Origin: Salirhabdus sp. Marseille-P4669
GTDB taxonomy: Bacteria; Bacillota; Bacilli; Bacillales; Alkalibacillaceae
Length of the DNA stretch: 64,000 nucleotides
Assembly: GCF_900240405.1 (NCBI RefSeq)
Contig: NZ_OEQK01000006.1
Coordinates: forward strand, 186,001 to 250,000
Direction: 5' to 3'
Below are positions 12,757-22,514 of the stretch, in pieces. The notes under the pieces are model-generated. The model saw nothing but the letters and a program-made list of their open reading frames with translations. It was not told the DNA's origin and did no database searches. Numbering within the stretch: the stretch's first letter is position 1; each line of letters starts with the position of its first letter. The translations under genes were made by a program, and so were the position numbers.

Positions 12757-13302
12757 TTACAATTCCCAAAGCTCTTTCCTGGACGTTGTAACCGCTGTCG
12801 CAGCGCCATTTAACGCATTTTCTACATCCTGTTTCGTGCGAATTAATCCACCAGCAATTACAGGAATCCCAGTTTCATCATGAATTTCCTGCATCACCTC
12901 TGGTATTATTCCAGGTAAAACTTCAATATAGTCAGGCTGTACGTTTTTACAAATCTTTAAGTTATGATCAAGTGCATGACTATCTAATGCAAACAATCGC
13001 TGGATACCTGTAATATGGTGTCTTTTCGCTGTTGCAATGACATTTGCTCTTGTCGAAATAATTCCATCAACCTTAATATCATTGATGAGATACTCCAACC
13101 CATATTCATCTACTTTTAATCCTTGTATGAGATCGACATGCATAAACACTTTTTTATTGTGCTGCCGCGTATATTTCACAAGACTTTTTACTTGTGAAAG
13201 CCTTGTCTCTAAAAAAATGATATTTTCATGCGAACTATTCAGTACTTTTTCGAAATCTCTCATGCTTCTTATTGCGGGTAAAACCCCTTCTAATTTTGCC
13301 AC
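12757..13302 (-). CDS. glpP: GlpP, glycerol operon antiterminator
   Basis: 181 aa (beta/alpha)8-like RNA-binding regulator that with glycerol-3-phosphate prevents termination in glp leaders and stabilises the glpD mRNA in B. subtilis. Family marks include GVLPAIRSMRDFEKVL, the DGIISTRANVIATAK region and PVIAGGLIRTKQDVENAL near the C-terminus (phosphate-binding loop). It uses a GTG start with SD GAGGTGAT. It lies directly upstream of the two leaders it is predicted to control. Confidence 0.93.
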   Translation of the reverse strand: MAKLEGVLPAIRSMRDFEKVLNSSHENIIFLETRLSQVKSLVKYTRQHNKKVFMHVDLIQGLKVDEYGLEYLINDIKVDGIISTRANVIATAKRHHITGIQRLFALDSHALDHNLKICKNVQPDYIEVLPGIIPEVMQEIHDETGIPVIAGGLIRTKQDVENALNGAATAVTTSRKELWEL

Positions 13303-13354
13303 TTACATCACCTCAATTGGTACAAGTCTTTATCATTATGTATAAAATAAATAA

Positions 13355-13400
13355 TCCCCTCAAAGAGATTGATTATACATTTCTTTGAGGGGATTCACAA
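13355..13400 (-). terminator. Terminator after dhaM
   Basis: AATCCCCTCAAAGA paired with TCTTTGAGGGGATT around 13355-13395, then TTATTTATTTT on the minus strand. It separates dhaKLM from glpP. Confidence 0.82.
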
Positions 13401-13414
13401 GTGGTAGGCTTGGA

Positions 13415-13792
13415 TTAGTTTGTCGAAATATTTGTTGCAGATTCCACGATTTCGTCTAATGACTTCCCAATACTGGATTCAACCGCTGCAACATAGCCAC
13501 CTTCTACTAAAGAAGTATTGACCACTTTCACATTATCATAACCACACAATTCAATTGCTAGCTCCGCATTCATCATAGCACTACCAAGATCATAAAAAAG
13601 GAGAACACCTTTTTCACTATGCGCTCGCTCAATCGCAGCCGTAATTTTTTCCACACTTGTACCAATTTCATTGTCATCTGTACCGCCTGCTACTTCAATT
13701 GGTACGTTATGAACAACTTGCCCAATAATGTCTTTTAATCCTTCTACAACTTTTGCACTGTGTGATATTAGAACAATTCCTACGTTTGACAT
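13415..13792 (-). CDS. dhaM: DhaM, phosphoryl-transfer subunit of PTS dihydroxyacetone kinase
   Basis: 125 aa EIIA-man-like protein that passes phosphate from HPr to DhaL-bound ADP. The phosphorylatable histidine is in GIVLISHSAKVVEGL (His10), and LLFYDLGSAMMNAELAIEL is the conserved core. It is the short, single-domain form with no fused HPr or EI domain, as is usual in Firmicutes. It follows dhaL by 6 nt. Confidence 0.93.
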   Translation of the reverse strand: MSNVGIVLISHSAKVVEGLKDIIGQVVHNVPIEVAGGTDDNEIGTSVEKITAAIERAHSEKGVLLFYDLGSAMMNAELAIELCGYDNVKVVNTSLVEGGYVAAVESSIGKSLDEIVESATNISTN

Positions 13793-13798
13793 TGGGTA

Positions 13799-14419
13799 TT
13801 ATTCCCCTTCCTTCATGACTTCTGCTAAAGATGAAAATAAATAGTAAGAGGATACGGAACCAGGATCTAAATGCCCGATAGAACGTTCCTTTAAATATGC
13901 AGCACGACCTTTTTTCGCCATAACATCTTTTGTTGATTCCATCGCATGTTTCGCTGCATCTTCCAATTGCTCTGCATTTACGGATTCGTTTTCCTTTAGT
14001 AAGGAAAGAATCGGGTTCCATACATCAATCATGGTTTTGTCCCCTACTGTTGCTTTTCCCCGTTGAAGAATGCCGTTTAACGCATCCTCCACACCCTTCG
14101 TAAAAGCAGGCTGATCCACAGACGTATGTCCTTTTACCGCCATTGACATTTTTAGAAAGGCAGTACCGTAAAGAGGCCCAGATGCTCCACCAACTTTTGA
14201 CAATAATGTCATAGCAACATCTTTAAGCAAATCAGAAACCGTGTCATATTGGGACGCTTCCGTTTTTGTCATCACTTCTTGGAAACCACGCGCCATATTA
14301 ATCCCATGGTCTCCATCCCCAATCGCTTGGTCTAATGAGGTTAAATACTCTTTATTCGCTTGGATTTTATCATTTGTTTTGCTCATCCATTGTAAAACGT
14401 GTTGAACATGTAAATTCAT
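13799..14419 (-). CDS. dhaL: DhaL, ADP-binding subunit of dihydroxyacetone kinase
   Basis: 206 aa helical barrel holding ADP as a bound cofactor that is rephosphorylated by DhaM. The metal and nucleotide motif LDQAIGDGDHGINMARGF is near residue 30, followed by KVGGASGPLYGTAFLKM and the C-terminal RSIGHLDPGSVSSYY. Middle gene of dhaKLM. Confidence 0.95.
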   Translation of the reverse strand: MNLHVQHVLQWMSKTNDKIQANKEYLTSLDQAIGDGDHGINMARGFQEVMTKTEASQYDTVSDLLKDVAMTLLSKVGGASGPLYGTAFLKMSMAVKGHTSVDQPAFTKGVEDALNGILQRGKATVGDKTMIDVWNPILSLLKENESVNAEQLEDAAKHAMESTKDVMAKKGRAAYLKERSIGHLDPGSVSSYYLFSSLAEVMKEGE

Positions 14420-14446
14420 TATACTCTCCTCCTATTCTGTATCCAC

Positions 14447-15442
14447 TTAGCTGCGAAATGCAGGAGCCTTTGATTCTGCATCTAATAATTCTTTTAATTC
14501 ATCATCTAATTTTAGAAGTGTTACCGAACAGCCTGCCATTTCTAAGGAGGTCATATATTCCCCAACAAATGTTTGGTAAATACGAATTCCTTTTTCCGTT
14601 AATAGCTCATTAACTTTACCATTAACAATATATAGCTCCATCTCCGGAGTAGAACCTAAGCCATTAACCATAACTGCAACCTCATCGCCACTAGTTAACT
14701 TCATATCGTCTAACACCTTTTGAGTTAACTCCGCAGCAATTTCGTCGGCAGTTTGAATTGCTTTTCTTTCCGTACCTGGTTCACCGTGGATGCCCATTCC
14801 AATTTCCATTTCGTTCTCTTCCAAAATAAAACTTGGTTTACCAGCTGCCGGTACCGTACATGGACTTAATGCCATTCCCATTGAACGAACATTTGCCACT
14901 ACCTTTTCTGCAACTTCCTTCACTTCCTGCAAGGAACCACCAGCCTGTGCCTTTGCACCTGCAATTTTATGTACAAAGACAGTACCAGCAATACCACGAC
15001 GACCTGTAGTAAAGGAGCTATCCTCTACAGCAACATCATCGTTTACGATTACTTGCTCTACTTCAATACCTTCTGCTTGAGCCATTTCAGCAGCCATCTC
15101 AAAGTTCATTACGTCACCTGTGTAGTTTTTAATAACTAAAAATACACCATTTCCACCATCTACTGCTTTAATCGCTTCATATACTTGGTCAGGTGTAGGC
15201 GATGTAAACACCTCTCCACATACTGCTGCATCTAACATACCGTAACCAACATAACCAGCATGTGCAGGCTCATGTCCACTTCCTCCACCACTAACTAAAC
15301 CTACTTTACCTGAAACAGGCGCATCTTTCCGTGCAATAACAGTAGTATTCGGAACCTGTTGTACACTATTCGGATAAGCCGCCACTAATCCTTTCAACAT
15401 GTCCTGTACTACTAAATTAGGGTCATTAATAATCTTTTTCAT
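14447..15442 (-). CDS. dhaK: DhaK, dihydroxyacetone-binding kinase subunit
   Basis: 331 aa. Binds dihydroxyacetone covalently through the histidine of GMGIHGEPG (about residue 218); VSGGGSGHEPAHAGYVGYGMLD is the N-terminal phosphate-binding region. With DhaL and DhaM it makes dihydroxyacetone phosphate at the expense of PEP, converging with the glp pathway next to it. First gene of the operon. No convincing -35/-10 pair or cre was found in the 200 nt upstream. Confidence 0.95.
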   Translation of the reverse strand: MKKIINDPNLVVQDMLKGLVAAYPNSVQQVPNTTVIARKDAPVSGKVGLVSGGGSGHEPAHAGYVGYGMLDAAVCGEVFTSPTPDQVYEAIKAVDGGNGVFLVIKNYTGDVMNFEMAAEMAQAEGIEVEQVIVNDDVAVEDSSFTTGRRGIAGTVFVHKIAGAKAQAGGSLQEVKEVAEKVVANVRSMGMALSPCTVPAAGKPSFILEENEMEIGMGIHGEPGTERKAIQTADEIAAELTQKVLDDMKLTSGDEVAVMVNGLGSTPEMELYIVNGKVNELLTEKGIRIYQTFVGEYMTSLEMAGCSVTLLKLDDELKELLDAESKAPAFRS

Positions 15443-15624
15443 TAAAATCCTCTCCTTGTAGTGATCCCACGCAAAATCACCCGAATTTATGGAAAAATAA
15501 CCCTACCGCTACCCTTATTTTATTACAAAAAGAAAGCTAGTACCACCGTAATATTCAAACTTTTTGAAACAATCTATATAAATGTTTTAAATGGGTATGG
15601 ATTTGTTGCTCAAGTCTTCTTAAA

Positions 15625-15910
15625 TGAACCTATTTTAATAGGCAATTGTTGAATTTAGATGCTCTTTTGTTGATTTAATCTAACATATTGAATAATTAAC
15701 ACGTTTGTTTATTGAATTCATTCCATTTACGGAATGATTCTAGCGCTATCTTATTGAATCTCCTCACTTCACTGGATAATCCTCACACTCAATTGAATTA
15801 TCTCACTCTATTAATGAATTCCAGCGTCATATTGTTGAATTAATCCACTATTTTGAATAATACTCATATTTTCTTGTTGAATTAAACCACTATCTTAGAT
15901 GATTCCAACT
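15625..15910. repeat. 21-bp periodic intergenic array B (GTTGAATT type)
   Basis: In the 512-nt gap between dhaK and yvoF, the core TTGAATT/TGAAT recurs at 18-, 21- and 24-bp steps; several 18+24 pairs sum to 42, so the 21-bp frame is kept. About 12 units. The gap contains no other feature that could be identified. Confidence 0.75.
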
Positions 15911-15955
15911 CCGCCCACCAAATTACCCCCAACACAGCACAAAAAAAGATGAGTC

Positions 15956-16480
15956 TTATTGAAAAAACTCATCTTCCGCTTTACGCTTATCCATCTCTTC
16001 TTTTGTATAAATGATGCGCATTGGGTTTCCACCGACAAAGGAGCCAGCAGGTACATCTTTATGAACGAGTGTACCTGCTGATACAATTGCTCCGCTTCCA
16101 ATTTCGACTCCAGGTAAAATTGTGGAGTTTGCGCCAATCATAACCTCATCGCCAATTTTTACTTCACCAAGGCGATATTCCTTAATTAAATATTCATGGG
16201 CTAAAATGGTCGTATTGTATCCAATTACGGTGTTACGTCCTACCGAAATTTTCTCTGGAAACATGACATCTAGCATCACCATCAAGGCAAATGAGGTTTG
16301 CTCCCCTACTTTCATTCGTAGCAGCTTTCGATACATCCAGTTTTTTATCGATAAAAAAGGTGTATATCTTCCGAGTTGAATTACGACAAAGTTTTTAACA
16401 ACTTTAAGGAACGGGACTGTTTTATACACGTGCCATAATGAATTGGCTCCTTCAACTGGGTATCGCTTTGTACGTCTCAT
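15956..16480 (-). CDS. yvoF: Left-handed beta-helix acyltransferase (YvoF-like)
   Basis: 174 aa with hexapeptide repeats typical of the maltose/galactoside O-acetyltransferase superfamily: IGDEVMIGANSTILPGVEIGSGAIVSAGTLV, ending SFVGGNPMRIIYTKEE. It probably transfers an acetyl group to a sugar or cell-wall acceptor; the substrate is unknown. It lies 4 nt after ppaX, the same order as in B. subtilis (lgt-yvoD-ppaX-yvoF). Confidence 0.85.
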   Translation of the reverse strand: MRRTKRYPVEGANSLWHVYKTVPFLKVVKNFVVIQLGRYTPFLSIKNWMYRKLLRMKVGEQTSFALMVMLDVMFPEKISVGRNTVIGYNTTILAHEYLIKEYRLGEVKIGDEVMIGANSTILPGVEIGSGAIVSAGTLVHKDVPAGSFVGGNPMRIIYTKEEMDKRKAEDEFFQ

Positions 16481-16484
16481 TGCA

Positions 16485-17123
16485 TCACTTCCCTACTATA
16501 TCTAACAAGTCTCCCATTGTTTCTAGCATATAATCAGGGTTATGCTTCTGTAATGCTTCTCGCCCTTTTAGAGACCAAGCGACTCCTGCTGACTTTACCC
16601 CTGCATTTTGACCAGCTAAAATATCATGATAATTATCGCCAACCATTAGCGTTTCACTAGCTTTAGCCTGAAGCGCCTCCATGCCTTTTAGCACTGGCTC
16701 AGGATGTGGCTTTGCATGCTCCACATCATCATATCCAATAATGACATCAAAATAGCGATCGAGCTGCGTTACTTTTAAGCCCCGTAAAGCGGTATCGCCA
16801 ATTTTCGTTGTTACGATACCTAGCTTTATACCGCGCTCTTTTAATGCTTTAATTGTTTCAATTACACCATCAAAGGGTTTCACAAAGCTGTCGTGATGGT
16901 ATAAGTTATGTTCACGATACACCTCGATCATTTCTTCTACCTTCGTTGGCTCCACCCATTTAAAGCTTTCATCTAAAGGTGGCCCAATAAAATCTAATAC
17001 ATTTTCACGATTATATTGATTTGGTGCGTATTTCTCTAGCGTATGAAGCATGGATTGAATAATTAATTCATTTGTATCGATTAATGTTCCATCTAAATCA
17101 AAAAGTACGGTACGAATGCTCAT
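16485..17123 (-). CDS. ppaX: PpaX, pyrophosphatase of the HAD superfamily
   Basis: About 212 aa. HAD motif I is VLFDLDGTLIDTNE, motif II GIVTTK, and the last motif VGDNYHDILAGQNAG. In B. subtilis PpaX hydrolyses the pyrophosphate made when HprK dephosphorylates HPr-Ser-P, so it belongs functionally with hprK nearby. The ATG at 17123 (MSIRTVLFD) has SD AAAGGAAG; the more upstream ATG would add a poorly conserved nonapeptide. It overlaps the end of yvoD by 26 nt. Confidence 0.9.
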   Translation of the reverse strand: MSIRTVLFDLDGTLIDTNELIIQSMLHTLEKYAPNQYNRENVLDFIGPPLDESFKWVEPTKVEEMIEVYREHNLYHHDSFVKPFDGVIETIKALKERGIKLGIVTTKIGDTALRGLKVTQLDRYFDVIIGYDDVEHAKPHPEPVLKGMEALQAKASETLMVGDNYHDILAGQNAGVKSAGVAWSLKGREALQKHNPDYMLETMGDLLDIVGK

Positions 17124-18057
17124 GTTGTGCTGCTTCCTTTCTTTTTGCATGATCTACTTTGTTCCAAATGTATCCAATCGTTGCCGTTAATACGAGCGCT
17201 GTAAGCAATCGAATTACTAATAGTGGCCACAACGGAATACCGAGCGGCGCAAATACTAATGTGTCCTCAACTACAGCGTGGCAGGAAACGAGAAAAATAA
17301 GCACCAAGCACATATCCTTCCGAGAAATATTATCCTCCTTCGCCGACTGAATTAACACACCTGCACCATATGCAAGACCGATTGTTAACCCAGTTACAAG
17401 TGGCATGGATGCATTTTTCTCAACGCCAAGTATTTTCGTCATTGGTGCTAATTTTTTGGACATTACTTGGAAATGGCCCTTTTCCCTTAGCCACTGCATA
17501 ATAATCATTAACGGAATGACAATCAATGCTAATTGGAGAATAGCAAGGAGTGCCGTTTCAAGCCCTAAATAGGTAATTTGCCACCAAGTTTCAGGTGCTT
17601 CTGTCGCAGGTATCAACCCATATTGAGCAAGTTCACCTCCGCCATTCCAAAACAAGTTCACAGCGACTGCAGCAATTAGTGCTAATCCTACACGAATTCC
17701 AGTAATTAGCCACCAGTTTACCCCAACCTTTGACGCGACAGAGGATTCAATTAATAAATTGTGCGAGAAAGAAAGCATTATTGCTAAAATGAATACCTCT
17801 TTCACCGTAAAGTCGAAGCTAATAATGGCTGCAATACCTGCATACAAGTTTGAAAAATTACCTAGTACAAGGGGGACTGCCGCTTCTCCTGGCAGTCCAA
17901 TTAAATTCATAAAAGGTTCAATCCAATCAATAATGATTGGAAAAACCGACGTATGACTTAAAATTGTAATCATTAACGTGATGGGAAAAATGATTTTTCC
18001 TAATGTCCACGTAAGGGATAGACCACTCTTTATTCCACGATGTAATATACCTTGCAC
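17098..18057 (-). CDS. yvoD: YvoD-like nucleoside-recognition (gate) domain membrane protein
   Basis: 319 aa with eight or so hydrophobic segments and two gate-type repeats (ILSHTSVFPIIIDWIEPFMNLIGLPGEAAVPLVLG and the related LGVEKNASMPLVTGLTIGLAYGAGVL). Related to the SpmA/SpmB and nucleoside transporter gate domains; transport substrate unknown. GTG start with SD GGGGGAAGG, 11 nt after lgt. The position matches B. subtilis yvoD. Confidence 0.8.
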   Translation of the reverse strand: MQGILHRGIKSGLSLTWTLGKIIFPITLMITILSHTSVFPIIIDWIEPFMNLIGLPGEAAVPLVLGNFSNLYAGIAAIISFDFTVKEVFILAIMLSFSHNLLIESSVASKVGVNWWLITGIRVGLALIAAVAVNLFWNGGGELAQYGLIPATEAPETWWQITYLGLETALLAILQLALIVIPLMIIMQWLREKGHFQVMSKKLAPMTKILGVEKNASMPLVTGLTIGLAYGAGVLIQSAKEDNISRKDMCLVLIFLVSCHAVVEDTLVFAPLGIPLWPLLVIRLLTALVLTATIGYIWNKVDHAKRKEAAQHEHSYRTF

Positions 18058-18068
18058 TTACCTTCCCC

Positions 18069-18911
18069 CTAGCGCTTCGTTACTTTTTTACCATTGTAAT
18101 GCTTATCTGCTAATCCTTTTTTTCTTCGATATATAATGAATATGATACATCCAATAATGATAAGAACAGAGATAAGCTGTGCCATACGTATATTCGTGTT
18201 CCATACATAAAGACTATCTGTGCGCATGCCTTCTACAAAGTAACGACCAACAGAATACCAAATTAAGTACGTAAAGAAAATTTCCCCACGACGTGGATTG
18301 AACTTTCTTCTTATAACTAATATTAAAATGATGCCAAGGAAGTTCCATACCGATTCATATAGAAAGGTCGGATGATGGTAAACACCATTAACACACATTT
18401 GATTCATAATGAAGTCTGGAATAAACTTTAATCCATTATCCCAAGCTTCCGCTGAAATCGGGCCACCATAAGCTTCTTGATTCATAAAGTTTCCCCAACG
18501 ACCAATTGCTTGACCTAGCAATAAGCTTGGAGCTGCTATGTCTGCGATTTGCCAGAAGGAAACTCCTTTGGCTTTTGCGAATAGTACCGCTGTTAACACA
18601 GCACCAATTAAGGCCCCGTGAATGGCTATTCCGCCTTCCCAAATTGCAAATACCTTCCACCACGGACCATCTGCATAACGATCCCATTCAAAGATGACAT
18701 AATAAAATCTTGCGAAGATAATCGCAGCTGGAATTGCAAATACAAGTAAATCAACGAACAAATCTTTATTCAGCCCAAGACGATCTGCTTCTCGCATCGC
18801 CATCAACAAGGCTAAAAATGCACCTGTTGCAATGATTAAACCATACCAGTAGATTGTCAAAGGACCGATATCCAAAAAGACACGATCATACGGTTCATAC
18901 GTACACATCAT
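18069..18911 (-). CDS. lgt: Prolipoprotein diacylglyceryl transferase
   Basis: 280 aa, seven membrane spans. Contains the signature [15 protein letters not shown] and the conserved GLIIATGAF and RPTFLYES-like [11 protein letters not shown] segments. It attaches diacylglycerol to the lipobox cysteine of prolipoproteins, of which this window encodes several (PBP, DUF6612-like, CccB, the T7SS-linked lipoprotein). Located between hprK (100 nt upstream) and yvoD. Confidence 0.96.
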   Translation of the reverse strand: MMCTYEPYDRVFLDIGPLTIYWYGLIIATGAFLALLMAMREADRLGLNKDLFVDLLVFAIPAAIIFARFYYVIFEWDRYADGPWWKVFAIWEGGIAIHGALIGAVLTAVLFAKAKGVSFWQIADIAAPSLLLGQAIGRWGNFMNQEAYGGPISAEAWDNGLKFIPDFIMNQMCVNGVYHHPTFLYESVWNFLGIILILVIRRKFNPRRGEIFFTYLIWYSVGRYFVEGMRTDSLYVWNTNIRMAQLISVLIIIGCIIFIIYRRKKGLADKHYNGKKVTKR

Positions 18912-19011
18912 ATTTTATTTCCCCCTATAAACACGAACTCTACCCAATTGATAAGGAAAGTCGTCCTTTTCATTTGACTTGATTCCATTAAATCTTATGC
19001 GTTCTTAACTA

Positions 19012-19947
19012 TTACAAGTCCTCTTGTGGATCTGTTTCAATCGCTTGTGTTAACCGTTTCGAAAACTCTTGTGCTGTATTGATTCCCATTCGCTTTAATC
19101 GAAAGTTCATTGCTGCTACTTCAATAATAACTGCTAAGTTTCTACCAGGACGTACAGGAATTGTTGCTTTTGGAAGCTCAACATCCATAATCTTCATTTT
19201 TTCTTCATCTAACCCGAGTCGATCATACTGTTTATGTTGATCCCAAATTTCTAAGTTAATTACGAGTGAAATACGTTTATGGTTTCGAACAGCTCCAGCT
19301 CCGAACAAAGTCATGACATCGATAATCCCAAGTCCTCGAATCTCCAACAAATGCTCAATTAGAGGAGGAGAATTCCCAATCAAGGTATCAAAGTCTTCTT
19401 GTCGAATTTCCACACTATCATCGGCAACTAAACGATGGCCGCGCTTAACAAGCTCCAAGGCTGTCTCACTTTTACCAACTCCACTATGTCCTGTAATTAG
19501 TACACCAACGCCATAGATATCTACTAATACACCATGAATCGCTGTAAATGGAGCGAATTTTGATTCCAAATAGTTTGTAATTCTGCTTACAACACTTGTT
19601 GTTTTGCGTGGTGATCGAATTACTGGCACTCCTGCATCATTTCCAGCATCGACTAATTCGCTTGGAACCTCTAAGCCACGAGTAACAATAATACCAGGTG
19701 TTACTTCAGAACAAATTTTGCTCATTCGTTCTCTTTTTACCTCATTCGGTAAGTCATGAAAGTATGATAATTCTGTTTTACCTAGCACTTGTAAACGATC
19801 AGCTGGATAGTGCTTAAAATAACCAGCCATCTCCATCCCCGGACGAGAGATATCACTTTTTACTATTTCTCGGTGAATTCCATCGTGTCCTGCAACAATC
19901 TCCAAATCAAATCGCTCGACCAAATCTTTTGTTCTAACTTTTGCCAT
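19012..19947 (-). CDS. hprK: HPr kinase/phosphorylase
   Basis: 311 aa bifunctional enzyme acting on Ser46 of HPr; the master sensor of carbon catabolite repression. Walker A is [16 protein letters not shown] (about residue 150), followed by the HPrK signature [21 protein letters not shown]. It feeds CcpA, whose cre site is seen at glpFK. SD GGGAGG precedes the ATG. First gene of hprK-lgt-yvoD-ppaX-yvoF. Confidence 0.97.
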   Translation of the reverse strand: MAKVRTKDLVERFDLEIVAGHDGIHREIVKSDISRPGMEMAGYFKHYPADRLQVLGKTELSYFHDLPNEVKRERMSKICSEVTPGIIVTRGLEVPSELVDAGNDAGVPVIRSPRKTTSVVSRITNYLESKFAPFTAIHGVLVDIYGVGVLITGHSGVGKSETALELVKRGHRLVADDSVEIRQEDFDTLIGNSPPLIEHLLEIRGLGIIDVMTLFGAGAVRNHKRISLVINLEIWDQHKQYDRLGLDEEKMKIMDVELPKATIPVRPGRNLAVIIEVAAMNFRLKRMGINTAQEFSKRLTQAIETDPQEDL

Positions 19948-20153
19948 TCGTATGTATGCCTCCCTAGTTAAGCAAATACTGTCCCTATTTTAGCATTTTT
20001 CGATGAACTTTAACACTTTTTAACAAGTTTAGGGAAATGAAGGTTTTTTCGATTTCGAAATGAACTTTTTAAGCCATAAGATAAGGAGGGAATCAAAATC
20101 TAATGAAGTAAAAAAGGTAGCCTATAATTGCCTTTAAATCTAGTATCAAATGC

Positions 20154-20178
20154 AAAAAACAGGGTTTCCCCTGTTTTT
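20154..20178 (-). terminator. Terminator after yvlD
   Basis: AAAAACAGGG/CCCTGTTTTT abuts the stop codon. The remaining upstream gap to hprK shows nothing clear. Confidence 0.8.
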
Positions 20179-20537
20179 TACCGTTTTATCGTATCGACTA
20201 CCAGCTTTTGAAGTAGTAGGTTTAATACAGATAATACTATTGCTGCTAAAATAGCTGTTACAAAATCTTCAATGATAAAGGCATCCCCTATTATGGATGA
20301 AGTTAACCATAATGTCACCGCATTGATGACAAACAAAAAGAGTCCTAGGGTTAAAACTGTTACTGGTAATGTAAATAAGATTAATAATGGCTTCACAATA
20401 ACATTTAAAATAGATAAGATCAGACTTGCTAATAATGCTGTAACAAAACCATCAATTTCAACTTTATCAAACAATTCTCCGACAGCTAGAATTGCAACAG
20501 CATTTACTACTAATGATAGTGCCCAATTTTTTAACAT
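20178..20537 (-). CDS. yvlD: YvlD-like four-helix membrane protein (phage holin IV superfamily)
   Basis: 119 aa with four hydrophobic segments (for example LSLVVNAVAILAVGELF and FVTAILAAIVLSVLNLL). The start is set at the ATG at 20537 (MLKNWALSL) behind SD GGGAGGAAAC; an upstream in-frame ATG would overlap yvlB without an SD. Despite the Pfam name it is a chromosomal envelope protein, not a phage gene. In B. subtilis yvlABCD is linked to envelope stress. Confidence 0.82.
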   Translation of the reverse strand: MLKNWALSLVVNAVAILAVGELFDKVEIDGFVTALLASLILSILNVIVKPLLILFTLPVTVLTLGLFLFVINAVTLWLTSSIIGDAFIIEDFVTAILAAIVLSVLNLLLQKLVVDTIKR

Positions 20538-20550
20538 TTTGTTTCCTCCC

Positions 20551-21648
20551 TTATGGTAATGGATGTACGTTGACACTTCCTGTTTTTGTTTCTGCTTCAA
20601 TATATAATGCCTTTTCATTGATGCCTTCCGTTTGAAAGTGAAGCTGTTTTTTCAAAAAGTCACTTGTATGTTTAACGGTCTCATAATCTGGTAATGTGCA
20701 ATGTACATTTCCGACGCTCGTTTTCAGCTCTCCATCTATCCTTTTATTTCCAGGGACATAAAGATGAACAGGTCCGGTTGTCGTTTTAAAGAAACCAGTA
20801 TGACCTGCCATTCCGTGCCAGAAGCAATGAATGGAACCATTTACGAGCTGAGAATCTATTTTATCAAAAGTTCCGTCAACATAAATAGAGCCGTTAATCG
20901 TCTCTACATCACAATCACTACAAACACAATTTTCCAATTTAACGGAGCTATTTGCTGATTTTACTTCCCATTCTTCCCCTTTAACTTTTTGGAAAGAAAT
21001 TTTTCCATTGGTTGTTTTTACATTAACATATTTTGATTCTATGCTATCCAAGAAAATAGGTCCATTAAATGTTTTAAATGCTGCTTTTTGATAGATTTGT
21101 TTTGGTACATAAATGATGAAGTCTACTTTTATTTTCTTTGTCTCTAATTTAATGAAGAAGGTGCTATTCTGGAAATCTACTTGAAGCTGCTCCAAAAATT
21201 GTTTTTTCGCTGCTTCTTCATCCTCTACCTTATATACCTTCGCGTTACACTCAACTCGTACCTCCCGCTCATCCCAAACATTAATATCTAGGCTTCCATT
21301 TTCGATTTCAAAATCGAGGTTGGAAAATGCAAAGTCTTGATACTGAAAAATATGGGATACGGAAACGGACGATCCAAAATTAAAATCTAAATCTACATTT
21401 TTAATCTTATGAAGAGTGTTATCAACAAAATCAAATAGTTTATGTTTCGTTGATTTCTTTTTCTGTTTGTTATTATCGAATGCATGTGAGCTATCTTCCC
21501 AAAGCACTTGTTCCGATAAAGACTGATCAACATGCGCACTTTTAGCCTTTTCCGCATTTTCCAGTGCATCTAGTAGCTCGTCCGCTTCTTCCGCAGTTAT
21601 CATGCCTTCCTCTATTAACTTTAAAATTCTTCTCCGTTCTTCGCTCAT
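20551..21648 (-). CDS. yvlB: YvlB-like DUF4097 beta-helix protein
   Basis: 365 aa. The N-terminus RRRILKLIEEGMITAEEADELLDALE is the SHOCT-like helical segment found in YvlB and LiaX-type proteins. The C-terminal two thirds consist of DUF4097 adhesin-like beta repeats (VNVKTTNGKISFQKVKG, DVETINGSIYVDG, LKTSVGNVHCTLP). Such proteins take part in cell-envelope stress responses. It precedes yvlD by 13 nt in a two-gene unit. Confidence 0.82.
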   Translation of the reverse strand: MSEERRRILKLIEEGMITAEEADELLDALENAEKAKSAHVDQSLSEQVLWEDSSHAFDNNKQKKKSTKHKLFDFVDNTLHKIKNVDLDFNFGSSVSVSHIFQYQDFAFSNLDFEIENGSLDINVWDEREVRVECNAKVYKVEDEEAAKKQFLEQLQVDFQNSTFFIKLETKKIKVDFIIYVPKQIYQKAAFKTFNGPIFLDSIESKYVNVKTTNGKISFQKVKGEEWEVKSANSSVKLENCVCSDCDVETINGSIYVDGTFDKIDSQLVNGSIHCFWHGMAGHTGFFKTTTGPVHLYVPGNKRIDGELKTSVGNVHCTLPDYETVKHTSDFLKKQLHFQTEGINEKALYIEAETKTGSVNVHPLP

Positions 21649-21807
21649 TCCAATCCCCTTTCCTTACACTACTCTAATTATATTACGAATTAATACGTTC
21701 ATGAGTTCCAATAAAAAAGATTATCATGTATTCACGAATCCACAAGTCTAGTACCTTTACCTTTCTTACAACAAAGGAGAAAATCCTTCCTTTTAAATAA
21801 AATAAAA

Positions 21808-21829
21808 AATCAGCGTATCCACGCTGACC
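21808..21829 (-). terminator. Terminator after bshB2
   Basis: TCAGCGT/ACGCTGA stem, 4-nt loop, then a T run on the minus strand, directly past the bshB2 stop. Confidence 0.85.
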
Positions 21830-21834
21830 TTTCA

Positions 21835-22494
21835 TTAAAATTTCCAACGATAAAATTCTTCTCGATAGAAACGCTCATAAATTTCTTCATCATTCGTTGT
21901 TGCCGCATTTTCTTTAAATTTCTTCAACATGCCACCAAATTGCGAAGCATGACACTCAATAGCTTTTAACTTAATATCAAATACATCTTTTACATCTTGT
22001 AATACGTCAGGTACTCCTAATACATCATAGCGATCATTGGTAATGGCTTGGGCCCAAACCTCTGGTCGTTTCTCTGGATTGATTCGTTTTACCGCCTCGA
22101 TAGCAGCTGCACCCATTGCATCATGATCTGGATGAACCGCATACTCTGGATAATGCGTAATTACTAAAGTAGGTTCAATCTTATCGAGATATTGTTTTAT
22201 TTGTTCTGCAATCTCATCTCTTGATTCAAATTCAATCGTTTTATCTCGAAGACCAAGCATCACTAATTCCATGTCCAATACGTTACAAGCATTGATTAAT
22301 TCTTGCTTGCGTATTTCTGGTAATGTTTCACGATTTGCAAAAAAAGGACTTCCCATATTACGTCCCATTTCACCTAACGTTCCACATAAATACGTTACTG
22401 GGACTCCTTCTTTACGAAATTTTGCTACAGTACCAGCACATCCAAAGGACTCATCATCTGGGTGTGGCAAAATAACAACGACATGCTTATGCAT
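21835..22494 (-). CDS. bshB2: BshB2, bacillithiol-pathway deacetylase (YojG)
   Basis: 219 aa LmbE-type zinc hydrolase. The motif ILPHPDDESFGCAGT supplies the metal ligands and THYPEYAVHPDHDAMG the catalytic histidine segment. It removes acetate from N-acetylglucosaminyl-malate during bacillithiol synthesis or acts on bacillithiol conjugates. Lies 20 nt after yojF, as in B. subtilis. Confidence 0.92.
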   Translation of the reverse strand: MHKHVVVILPHPDDESFGCAGTVAKFRKEGVPVTYLCGTLGEMGRNMGSPFFANRETLPEIRKQELINACNVLDMELVMLGLRDKTIEFESRDEIAEQIKQYLDKIEPTLVITHYPEYAVHPDHDAMGAAAIEAVKRINPEKRPEVWAQAITNDRYDVLGVPDVLQDVKDVFDIKLKAIECHASQFGGMLKKFKENAATTNDEEIYERFYREEFYRWKF

Positions 22495-22514
22495 TTGATC
22501 TCTCCTCTCTTTGC

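Noticed and set aside
15461-15652. Short plus-strand ORF upstream of dhaK
   Set aside because: No SD, no similarity; covers the dhaK leader and part of array B.
20178-20537. Phage holin, hence prophage remnant
   Set aside because: The YvlD family carries a holin-like name only. Neighbours are yvlB and hprK, and there are no phage genes.
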